From Streptomyces sp. NBC_00258 (GTDB taxonomy: Bacteria; Actinomycetota; Actinomycetes; Streptomycetales; Streptomycetaceae), in the NCBI RefSeq assembly GCF_036182465.1, contig NZ_CP108081.1, positions 2,728,001 through 2,792,000 of the forward strand: 64,000 nucleotides of DNA, in the 5' to 3' direction. Position 1 is the stretch's first letter, and every line of letters starts with the position of its first letter. The position numbers and the translations under genes were made by a program. Below, piece by piece: positions 32,211-39,491 of the stretch. The notes under the pieces were generated by a model. That model was not told the DNA's origin and searched no databases. It saw only the letters and a program-made list of their open reading frames with translations.

Positions 32211-32336
32211 CTACTGCCCCTGGGCCCCGAGCGAGAACAGCAGGTAGATGAAGGCGGCGAAGATGTGCCCGACCGCGACGTAGATGATGAGCCGCACCCA
32301 CAGAGCGCGCGGGAACTTCTCCTCCATGTCCTTCAT
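32211..32336 (-). CDS. DUF6126 small membrane protein
   Basis: A 41-codon ORF giving MKDMEEKFPRALWVRL, then one transmembrane helix (LIIYVAVGHIFAAFIYLLFSLG) and a short polar tail. This matches the DUF6126 proteins found beside XRE-cupin genes in Streptomyces. Its ATG overlaps the stop of that regulator gene by 4 bp (ATGA), so it is made with it. Function is unknown. It may be a membrane partner or target of the regulator. Confidence 0.75.
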   Translation of the reverse strand: MKDMEEKFPRALWVRLIIYVAVGHIFAAFIYLLFSLGAQGQ

Positions 32337-32974
32337 GACGTCTCTCCAGGGGTCGTGGGCCCGAGGCACAGGGTGGCCGTGGGGCTCTGCAGCAGCGTGT
32401 GTACGAAGAGGAGCTCGGCCCCGTCCCGGTCCGCGGCGGCGATCCGGTGCGGGGTCAGCGAGTCGAAGTGCGCGCTGTCACCGGGCTCGAGGACATGCGC
32501 GGTGTCCCCGAGACGCAGCCGCAGCCGTCCTTCGAGGACGTACAGCCACTCCTCTCCGGGGTGGACCCGCACGATGTCGCCCTGGGCTCCGTACGGGACG
32601 TGCACACGCAGGGACTGCATGCCGCGTCCGGCCGCACCGGCCTGCCAGTACGTCCAGCCACCGGCCTGGGTGGGCTCCATGTCGGCGGCGCGCACGACGG
32701 CGTCCCGCTCGGCGACCGTCTCGCCGAGCAGCTCGGAGACGGTCGTGCCGTAGATGCGGGCCAGCGCGAGCAGCATCGGCAGCGAGGGCTGGCGCTGTCC
32801 GGTCTCCAGACGGGACAGATGCGCGGGCGAGAGCCCGGCGGCGCGGGCCGCGGACTCCAGGGTGAGGGAGGCACGGCGCCGCAGCGCACGCAGCTGAGGT
32901 GCGACCGCGGGCAGCTCGTCGGCCGCCCCCGGCTCGGAAGGGCTCGTACCCTTGACAGGGTTCATGTCCTCCAT
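32333..32974 (-). CDS. XRE family regulator with cupin (end of hopanoid cluster)
   Basis: A 213-residue regulator. The XRE HTH lies at about residues 28-85 (LRALRRRASLTLESAARAAGLSPAHLSRLETGQRQPSLPMLLALARIYG). The cupin at about 125-205 has HPGEEWLYVLEGRLRL and LEPGDSAHFDSLTPHRI. A second ATG at 32965 is a possible start. Two perfect copies of a 17-bp operator-like repeat lie upstream, so it is probably autoregulated. An equivalent regulator sits at the same place in the S. coelicolor hopanoid region. Confidence 0.9.
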   Translation of the reverse strand: MEDMNPVKGTSPSEPGAADELPAVAPQLRALRRRASLTLESAARAAGLSPAHLSRLETGQRQPSLPMLLALARIYGTTVSELLGETVAERDAVVRAADMEPTQAGGWTYWQAGAAGRGMQSLRVHVPYGAQGDIVRVHPGEEWLYVLEGRLRLRLGDTAHVLEPGDSAHFDSLTPHRIAAADRDGAELLFVHTLLQSPTATLCLGPTTPGETS

Positions 32975-32985
32975 TGAGCCGGAGG

Positions 32986-33022
32986 CTTACCTCTGAGGCA
33001 AATTTCTTACCTCTGAGGCAAA
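32986..33022 (-). promoter_or_regulatory. Two identical 17-bp operators before XRE-cupin gene
   Basis: TTTGCCTCAGAGGTAAG (minus strand) occurs at 33022-33006 and again at 33002-32986, exactly 20 bp apart, about two helical turns. Each copy has a near-palindromic core TTGCCTC-A-GAGGTAA. The inner copy ends 11 bp from the ATG at 32974. Autoregulation by the XRE-cupin protein is inferred. Confidence 0.7.
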
Positions 33023-33061
33023 AACGAGTCAGGTTCGCGGCGCCGAGACCGGTCCGCGGCC

Positions 33062-33098
33062 ACGAGGCCGGTCAGCTGCTACGAGGCCGGTCAGCTGC
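33062..33098. repeat. 18-bp direct repeat downstream of aminotransferase
   Basis: ACGAGGCCGGTCAGCTGC occurs at 33062-33079 and 33081-33098, with a single base between the copies, just after the stop at 33107. Confidence 0.85.
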
Positions 33099-33106
33099 AG
33101 AGGAAC

Positions 33107-34504
33107 CTAGCGGTTGGCGACCGCCTGCTTCACCAGCGTCTTCCCGAAGTCCCACATCAGCCCGCCCCCGCTGTGCGCGTCGTCCATGACGGCGGTGAAG
33201 GCCTCCACGAACCGGTCGACGTCCCGCTCCCCGACGACCAGCGGCGGAATCAGCTTGATCACCTCCAGATGATCACCGGAGACCTGGGTGAGGATCCGGT
33301 GCCGCTGCAGCAGCGGCACGACCACCATCTGGGCGAACAGCCCCTTCCGCGCGGCCTGCAGCATCGTCCAACGGCTGCGCAGCTTCAGCGACTTGGGCCG
33401 CCCGAACTCGATGCCGATCATCAGCCCACGGCCGCGCACATCGCTCAGCAGCTCGTACTTGTCGACGAGCGCCGCGAGCCGGGACTTCAGCTGCTCCCCC
33501 GTGGCCCGGGCGTTGGCGACGATCTGCTCGTTCTCCATGACCGAAAGCACGGCGAGGCCCGCCGCCATGGCCTGCGCGTTGGCCCCGAAGCTCGCGGAGT
33601 GCACGAGGACGCGGTCCATGGTCGAGTAGACCTTCTTGAAGATCCAGTCCTTGCCGAGGGTGGCCCCGACGGGCACGTACCCGCCGGACAGCGCCTTGGC
33701 CACGCACACCAGGTCCGGTTCGACACCCTCCTCGTGCTGGTAGGCGTAGAAGTCCCCGGTCCGCCCGAGCCCCGTCTGCACCTCGTCGGCGATGAGCAGC
33801 GCCTTGCGCCTGCGCAGCAACTCCTGTGCGCCACGCAGATATCCGGGCGGCGACTCGTGCACGCCCTTGCCCTGGATCGGCTCGACGATCAGCGCGGCGA
33901 CGTCGCCCTTCTTCAACTCCCTCGCCAGCGCGTCGAGATCGCCGAGCGGGACCGCCGTGTCGGGCAGCAGCGGGGCGAAGCCGTCCCGGAAACCGTCCTC
34001 GCCGTTCACGGACAGGGACCCGGTGGTCAGACCGTGGAAGGCGTGCGTGCAGTACAGGACCCTCGGCTTCCCGGTCGCGTACCGGGCGAACTTCAGCGCC
34101 GTCTCGACGGCCTCGGTACCGCTGTTGCCGAAGAACACCCGGTCCAGGTGCGGACTGTGCGTGAGCAGCTTCTCCGCCAGCAGCCCGGGCAGGGGCTGGC
34201 AGTCGAAGCGGGTGAGGTCGGCGAGCTGGGCGTCGAGGACGTCGTGCAGCGCCTTGCGGACGACGGGGTGATGGCGGCCCAGGCCCATCACCCCGAACCC
34301 GGCCAGCATGTCCAGGTACTCGTTGCCGTCCGCGTCCCAGAAGTACGCGCCCTCGGCCCGCTCGTAGACCTTGTCGAAGCCGATGGTGTGCAGCATGCGC
34401 GGCAGCTGGTGGTTCAGATGCTTGGCATGCAGCTCGTAGCGCTCGGCTCCACGCTCGGCGAGCAGGCCGGCGAGGTCGAACTCCTGGGGCTTGCTGGTCG
34501 TCAT
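33107..34504 (-). CDS. hpnO: Hopanoid-associated class III aminotransferase (HpnO-like)
   Basis: A 465-residue PLP aminotransferase of class III: FFGNSGTEAVETALKFAR (PLP phosphate cup), HAFHGLTTGSLS, ADEVQTGLGRTGDFYA (Asp for the pyridine N), and LVCVAKALSGGYVPVG (PLP Lys). The family includes ornithine- and acetylornithine-type enzymes. Position at the end of the hpn operon, overlapping dxs by 4 bp, points to HpnO, which aminates the side chain to aminobacteriohopanetriol. The gene symbol rests on context as much as sequence. Confidence 0.85.
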   Translation of the reverse strand: MTTSKPQEFDLAGLLAERGAERYELHAKHLNHQLPRMLHTIGFDKVYERAEGAYFWDADGNEYLDMLAGFGVMGLGRHHPVVRKALHDVLDAQLADLTRFDCQPLPGLLAEKLLTHSPHLDRVFFGNSGTEAVETALKFARYATGKPRVLYCTHAFHGLTTGSLSVNGEDGFRDGFAPLLPDTAVPLGDLDALARELKKGDVAALIVEPIQGKGVHESPPGYLRGAQELLRRRKALLIADEVQTGLGRTGDFYAYQHEEGVEPDLVCVAKALSGGYVPVGATLGKDWIFKKVYSTMDRVLVHSASFGANAQAMAAGLAVLSVMENEQIVANARATGEQLKSRLAALVDKYELLSDVRGRGLMIGIEFGRPKSLKLRSRWTMLQAARKGLFAQMVVVPLLQRHRILTQVSGDHLEVIKLIPPLVVGERDVDRFVEAFTAVMDDAHSGGGLMWDFGKTLVKQAVANR

Positions 34505-36603
34505 TCCTGTTTCTCCTTGGCAGCGTGCTCCTTGCCCGCCGGCTTCTTGGCGGTCTGCTTCTTCGCGACGCGCTGCCTGGCGGGCTGCGCCCTCGAAGCG
34601 CTCTGCCCGGCGGGCCGCGCCTTCGAGACGCCCGCCGCGGAGGCCTTCCCCTCGACGGCCTTCCCGTTCACAGCCCGCCCCTGGGGTGCCTTCGCCTCGA
34701 CCGCGGGTTCGGCGTCCGTGACCGTCGAGCGCGCTTCCCGGGTGGCCAGGCTCGCGCTGATCCGCCCCGCGATCTCGACCGGCGTGAGACCGATGTCGGC
34801 GAGCACCTCACCCCGTTTGGCGTGCGCGAGGAACTGCTCGGGGATCCCGAACCGCCGTACGGGCACGTCGACTTCGGCGTCCCCGAGGGCGAGCGCGACC
34901 GCCGCGCCCACGCCCGCCGCCCGGCTGTTGTCCTCGACGACGGCGACCAAGCGGTGCTCGGCGGCGAGGCCGGGCAGCGCGGGATCGACGGGCTTGACCC
35001 AACGCGGGTCCACGACCGTGCAGTTGAGGCCCCGGGCCTCCAGCAGTTCGGCCGCCTGGAGACAGACCGGCGCCATCACACCGACGGCCACGAGGAGCAC
35101 TTCGGGCCGCTCGCCGCGATGCAGGACGTCCACGCCGCCCACCCGGTCGACCGCCGGAACGACCGGTCCCACCGACTCCTTGGGGAACCGGATCAGGGTC
35201 GGGGCGTCGTCCACCGCGACCGCCTCGCGCAGCTGGGCGCACAGCTGGTCGGCGTCGCGCGGCGCGGCGATCCTGAGCCCCGGCACGACCTGGAGGATGG
35301 ACATGTCCCACATGCCGTTGTGTGACGCTCCGTCAACTCCCGTGACCCCGGCGCGGTCCAGCACGAAGGTCACTCCGCAGCGATGCAGTGCGACATCCAT
35401 CAGCAGCTGGTCGAAGGCACGGTTCAGGAAGGTCGCGTACACCGCGACGACCGGATGCAGTCCGCCCGTCGCGAGCCCGGCCGCGGACACCGCCGCGTGC
35501 TGCTCGGCGATGCCGACGTCCCACACCCGGTCGGGGAACCTCTCCGCGAACTTCGCGAGTCCCACCGGGTGCAGCATGGCCGCCGTGATCGCCACGACGT
35601 CCTCGCGCGCCTCCCCGATCCGTACGATCTCGTCGCCGAACACCGAGGTCCAGGAAGGGCCGTTGGACGGCGCGAGGGGCTCGCAGGTGAGCGGGTCCAT
35701 CACACCGACCGTATGGAAGTGGTCCTCCTCGTGGGCGATCGCGGGCTCGTAGCCGCGCCCCTTCTCGGTCAGACAGTGGATGAGTACGGGCCCGTGGAAG
35801 CGTTTCGCACGCCGCAGCGCCGACTCCACCGCTCCCACGTCGTGCCCGTCGATCGGGCCGACGTACTTCAGCCCCAGGTCCTCGAACATGCCCTGCGGTG
35901 CGAACGCGTCCTTGAACCCCTTCTTCGCGCCGTGCAGCGACTCGTAGAGGGTGCCGCCGATGACGGGCGTGCGCAGCAGTACGTCCTTGCCCCAGGCCAG
36001 GACCTTCTCGTAGCTGTCGGTGGTCCGCAGGGTCGCCAGATGGTTCGCGAGGCCGCCGATGGTCGGTGAGTACGAGCGTTCGTTGTCGTTGACGACGATG
36101 ATCAGCGGGCGATCCTTGGCGGCGGTGATGTTGTTGAGCGCCTCCCACGCCATGCCACCGGTGAGGGCGCCGTCGCCGATGACCGCGACGACGTGCCCCT
36201 TCTCCCCCTGCACCTGACGGGCCTTGGCGAGCCCGTCGGCCCAGCCGAGCGCGGTGGACGCGTGGCTGTTCTCGATGATGTCGTGCTCGGACTCCTCGCG
36301 CGACGGGTAGCCGGACAGGCCGCCCTTGCCGCGCAGCTTGGAGAAGTCCTGACGTCCCGTCAGCAGCTTGTGTACGTAGCTCTGATGGCCGGTGTCCCAC
36401 AGAATGCGGTCGACCGGCGACTCGAAGACCCGGTGGAGCGCGATGGACAGTTCCACCACCCCCAGGTTGGGTCCCAGATGACCACCGGTCCTGGCGACCG
36501 CGTGCACCAGGAACTCCCGGATCTCGTCGCCCAGTTGACCTATCTCCGCCTCGGACAGCGCCTTCAGGTCGCGTGGTCCCCGGATGCTCTCCAGAATCGT
36601 CAC
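34501..36603 (-). CDS. dxs: 1-deoxy-D-xylulose-5-phosphate synthase with basic C-terminal tail
   Basis: A 700-residue Dxs that condenses pyruvate and glyceraldehyde-3-phosphate in the first MEP-pathway step. It has TGGHLGPNLGVVELSIALHRVF, WDTGHQSYVHKLLTGR, VVAVIGDGALTGGMAWEALNN (ThDP motif), GVTGVDGASHNG, and RFGIPEQFLAHAKRGEVLADIGLT at the end of the normal fold near residue 618. About 80 further residues are Lys/Ala/Arg/Pro/Gln-rich (for example VAKKQTAKKPAGKEHAAKEK) and absent from ordinary Dxs. GTG 36603 follows a GAGAGGGGG site. It lies between ispG and hpnO and supplies C5 units for hopanoids. Confidence 0.95.
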   Translation of the reverse strand: MTILESIRGPRDLKALSEAEIGQLGDEIREFLVHAVARTGGHLGPNLGVVELSIALHRVFESPVDRILWDTGHQSYVHKLLTGRQDFSKLRGKGGLSGYPSREESEHDIIENSHASTALGWADGLAKARQVQGEKGHVVAVIGDGALTGGMAWEALNNITAAKDRPLIIVVNDNERSYSPTIGGLANHLATLRTTDSYEKVLAWGKDVLLRTPVIGGTLYESLHGAKKGFKDAFAPQGMFEDLGLKYVGPIDGHDVGAVESALRRAKRFHGPVLIHCLTEKGRGYEPAIAHEEDHFHTVGVMDPLTCEPLAPSNGPSWTSVFGDEIVRIGEAREDVVAITAAMLHPVGLAKFAERFPDRVWDVGIAEQHAAVSAAGLATGGLHPVVAVYATFLNRAFDQLLMDVALHRCGVTFVLDRAGVTGVDGASHNGMWDMSILQVVPGLRIAAPRDADQLCAQLREAVAVDDAPTLIRFPKESVGPVVPAVDRVGGVDVLHRGERPEVLLVAVGVMAPVCLQAAELLEARGLNCTVVDPRWVKPVDPALPGLAAEHRLVAVVEDNSRAAGVGAAVALALGDAEVDVPVRRFGIPEQFLAHAKRGEVLADIGLTPVEIAGRISASLATREARSTVTDAEPAVEAKAPQGRAVNGKAVEGKASAAGVSKARPAGQSASRAQPARQRVAKKQTAKKPAGKEHAAKEKQE

Positions 36604-36632
36604 GCTCGGCCCCCTCTCGGTCCGTGCTGCAG

Positions 36633-37814
36633 CTAACTCGCGGTGACGGCGGGTTGCCCCGGCACCGTGACCTCCGGCTCGCCTGACGCGACGCCGTCCG
36701 CCTCCATCTGCTCGGCGATCTTCATCGCCTCGTCGATGAGGGTCTCCACGATCTTCGACTCGGGCACGGTCCTGATGACCTCGCCCTTGACGAAGATCTG
36801 GCCCTTGCCATTGCCGGAGGCGACCCCCAGGTCCGCCTCCCTGGCCTCTCCCGGTCCGTTGACGACGCAGCCCATGACCGCGACGCGCAGCGGCACTTCC
36901 ATGCCCTCCAGGCCGGCCGTGACCTCGTCGGCCAGCTTGTAGACGTCGACCTGGGCCCGCCCGCAGGAGGGACAGGACACGATCTCCAGCCGCCGCTGCC
37001 TGAGATTCAGCGACTCGAGGATCTGGATGCCGACCTTGCACTCCTCGGCGGGCGGCGCGCTCAGGGAGACCCGGATGGTGTCCCCGATGCCCTCGGCGAG
37101 CAGTGCCCCGAAGGCCACCGCGGACTTGATGGTCCCCTGGAAGGCAGGTCCCGCCTCGGTCACGCCGAGGTGCAGCGGGTAGTCGCACTGGGCCGCCAGT
37201 TGCCGGTAGGCGTTGACCATCACGACCGGGTCGTTGTGCTTGACCGAGATCTTGATGTCCCGGAACCCGTGCTCCTCGAAGAGCGACGCCTCCCACAGCG
37301 CCGACTCCACGAGTGCCTCGGGCGTCGCCTTGCCGTACTTCTGGAGCAGCCGCCGGTCCAGCGAACCGGCGTTGACCCCGATCCGGATCGGCGTGCCGTG
37401 GTCCTTCGCGGCGCGCGCGATCTCCTTCACCTTGTCGTCGAACTGCTTGATGTTGCCCGGGTTCACGCGGACCGCCGCGCAGCCCGCCTCGATCGCGGCG
37501 AACACGTACTTCGGCTGGAAGTGGATGTCCGCGATCACCGGGATCTGGGACTTGCGCGCGATGGTGGCCAGCGCGTCCGCGTCGTCCTGTGTGGGACAGG
37601 CGACGCGGACGATCTGGCAGCCGGACGCGGTGAGTTCGGCGATCTGCTGCAGAGTGGCGCCGATGTCCGACGTACGCGTCGTCGTCATCGACTGGACGGA
37701 CACGGGTGCCCCGCCCCCGACCGCCACCGGTCCGACCTGGATCTGCCGCGACAGGCGGCGCTCAGCGATCGGCCGGACCGGCACCTCGGGGAGGCCCAAG
37801 GAGATGGCGGTCAT
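36633..37814 (-). CDS. ispG: 4-hydroxy-3-methylbut-2-enyl diphosphate synthase
   Basis: A 393-residue IspG (GcpE). It reduces methylerythritol cyclodiphosphate to HMBPP with a 4Fe-4S cluster. The TIM barrel holds VSVQSMTTTRTSD, VADIHF-type IADIHFQPKYV and RVNPGNIKQFDDKV. The cluster cysteines are in SCPSCGRAQVDVYKLADEV and GCVVNGPGEA. A partner step to dxs in the same operon. It lies 4 bp from the hpnH stop and 29 bp before dxs. Confidence 0.95.
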   Translation of the reverse strand: MTAISLGLPEVPVRPIAERRLSRQIQVGPVAVGGGAPVSVQSMTTTRTSDIGATLQQIAELTASGCQIVRVACPTQDDADALATIARKSQIPVIADIHFQPKYVFAAIEAGCAAVRVNPGNIKQFDDKVKEIARAAKDHGTPIRIGVNAGSLDRRLLQKYGKATPEALVESALWEASLFEEHGFRDIKISVKHNDPVVMVNAYRQLAAQCDYPLHLGVTEAGPAFQGTIKSAVAFGALLAEGIGDTIRVSLSAPPAEECKVGIQILESLNLRQRRLEIVSCPSCGRAQVDVYKLADEVTAGLEGMEVPLRVAVMGCVVNGPGEAREADLGVASGNGKGQIFVKGEVIRTVPESKIVETLIDEAMKIAEQMEADGVASGEPEVTVPGQPAVTAS

Positions 37815-37818
37815 GACG

Positions 37819-38841
37819 TCACCCGCGGTTTCCGGAGACGGTGTCGCGGGCGGCCCGCAGGGACTCCTTGAGGGAGCCCATGGTGGCCAGGACCGCGGTC
37901 GGCTCGTAGCCGCAGTGCGCCATGCAGTTGGCGCAGCGCGGGTCCTTGCCGCGGCCGTAGGAGTCCCAGTCGGTGTCCTCGATGAGTTCCCGGTACGTCG
38001 TGACATACCCGTCGCTCATCAGGTAGCAGGGCTTCTGCCAGCCGAAGAGCGAGTAGTTGGGGATCGCCCACGCCGTGCACGGGAAGTCGACCTTGCCCTC
38101 CAGGAAGTCCAGGAAGAGCGGGGAGTGGTTGAGCCGCCACTTCTTGCGGTTGCCCCCCGCGAAGGCCTTCTTGAACAGTTCGCGGGTCTGCTCCACGCCC
38201 AGGAAGTGCTCCTGGTCGGGCGCCTTCTCGTAGGCGTACGCGGGCGAGATCATCATCTCGTCCACCTTGAGGTCGTCATTGAGGAAGTTGAGAACCTCGA
38301 TGATCGTCTGCGGGGTGTCGGTGTTGAAGAAGGTCGAGTTGGTGGTGACCCTGAAGCCCCGCTTCTTGGCCTCCTTGATGGCCTCCACGGCCTCGTCGAA
38401 CACACCCTCCTTGGCCACGGACTCGTCGTGCCGCTCGCGCAGGCCGTCGATGTGCACGGCGAACGCGAAGTACGGCGAGGGCGTGAACTTGTCCATCTTC
38501 TTGCGCATCAGCATGGCGTTGGTGCACAGGAAGACGTACTTCTTCCTGGCCACCAGCTGCCGCACGATCTCGTCGATCTTCGGGTGCATCAGGGGCTCGC
38601 CACCGGCGATGGACACCATCGGCGCCCCGGACTCCAGCACCGCCCCGACGGCCTGGGCCACCGGCATGCGCTGCTTGAGCACTCCGGCCGGGTGCTGGAT
38701 CTTGCCGCAGCCCTCGCATGCCAGATTGCAGGCGTAGAGCGGTTCAAGCTCGACGATCAGCGGAAACTTCTCCCGCTTGCGCAGTTTCTGTTCAAAGAGA
38801 TACGTCGCGACCTTGATGGTCTGGCGGAGCGGCATGGCCAT
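37819..38841 (-). CDS. hpnH: HpnH, radical SAM adenosylhopane synthase
   Basis: A 340-residue radical SAM enzyme that joins the 5'-deoxyadenosyl radical to diploptene to form adenosylhopane. The Fe-S motif is ACNLACEGC (Cys38, Cys42, Cys45), and SIAGGEPLMHPKID is the SAM-binding GGEP. A C-terminal Cys cluster KDPRCANCMAHCGYEPT is typical of this subfamily. The start sits behind a perfect AGGAGGTGAG. It lies 5 bp after hpnG, next in the pathway. Confidence 0.95.
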   Translation of the reverse strand: MAMPLRQTIKVATYLFEQKLRKREKFPLIVELEPLYACNLACEGCGKIQHPAGVLKQRMPVAQAVGAVLESGAPMVSIAGGEPLMHPKIDEIVRQLVARKKYVFLCTNAMLMRKKMDKFTPSPYFAFAVHIDGLRERHDESVAKEGVFDEAVEAIKEAKKRGFRVTTNSTFFNTDTPQTIIEVLNFLNDDLKVDEMMISPAYAYEKAPDQEHFLGVEQTRELFKKAFAGGNRKKWRLNHSPLFLDFLEGKVDFPCTAWAIPNYSLFGWQKPCYLMSDGYVTTYRELIEDTDWDSYGRGKDPRCANCMAHCGYEPTAVLATMGSLKESLRAARDTVSGNRG

Positions 38842-38846
38842 CTGGC

Positions 38847-39491
38847 TCACCTCCTGGGGAGCAGCAAAGAACGGTGCCATTCGAAGAAAGCTGGAAGAAC
38901 GGCACGAAGAACGCGGAAGGCTGATATTCCACCGCGCACCGTGCCGATCCGGACGAGTTCATGTTCTGGAGCGTCCACGACCACCCGGACGGCCGCAACC
39001 GGGCGCATGCCCGCGCGGACGGCGCTGTGGAGCGTGGCCGCCGACTCCATGTCGACCGCGATCGCGCCGGTCGCGAGCAGTTCCGACCGTTCCTGACCGC
39101 GGACGACGTGATCGGAGCCGGTGAGCGGCCCCGTGTGGACGGTGCGCCCGGGCAGGGCGCGTGCCAGTTCCTTGACGAGCAGATCGGTGCCCACGCAGGG
39201 CGTCGTGCCGCGCGGGTCCCGGGTCTCGTCGGCGACGACCAGGTCCCCCGGGTGCATGCCGGGGGCGAGCCCGGCGCAGAAGCCCGTGGCGAGGACGGCC
39301 GCCCCGCTCAGCGCCGGGCGGGCCAGGGCCCGGGTGACCGCCCGTTCGGCGGCACCCGGCCCCATGCCCGTACGCAGCACGGTGACCGGGCCGTCGGCAC
39401 TGCCCCGATCACCGCCGGTGCGCAGGGCCAGCTGCTCGATGCCGAGCGCGCAGGCGATCAGCAGCGGGGCGGCGCCCGGTGTCGTGCTCAT
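38847..39491 (-). CDS. hpnG: HpnG, adenosylhopane nucleosidase/phosphorylase
   Basis: A 214-residue nucleoside phosphorylase-fold protein. RTGMGPGAAERAV near residue 41 and AVDMESAATLHSAVRAG near 145 match the PNP/UDP family phosphate and base/ribose sites. In hopanoid clusters HpnG removes adenine from adenosylhopane to give ribosylhopane (or its phosphate). The start overlaps the shc stop by 1 bp. It lies 5 bp before hpnH. Confidence 0.88.
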   Translation of the reverse strand: MSTTPGAAPLLIACALGIEQLALRTGGDRGSADGPVTVLRTGMGPGAAERAVTRALARPALSGAAVLATGFCAGLAPGMHPGDLVVADETRDPRGTTPCVGTDLLVKELARALPGRTVHTGPLTGSDHVVRGQERSELLATGAIAVDMESAATLHSAVRAGMRPVAAVRVVVDAPEHELVRIGTVRGGISAFRVLRAVLPAFFEWHRSLLLPRR

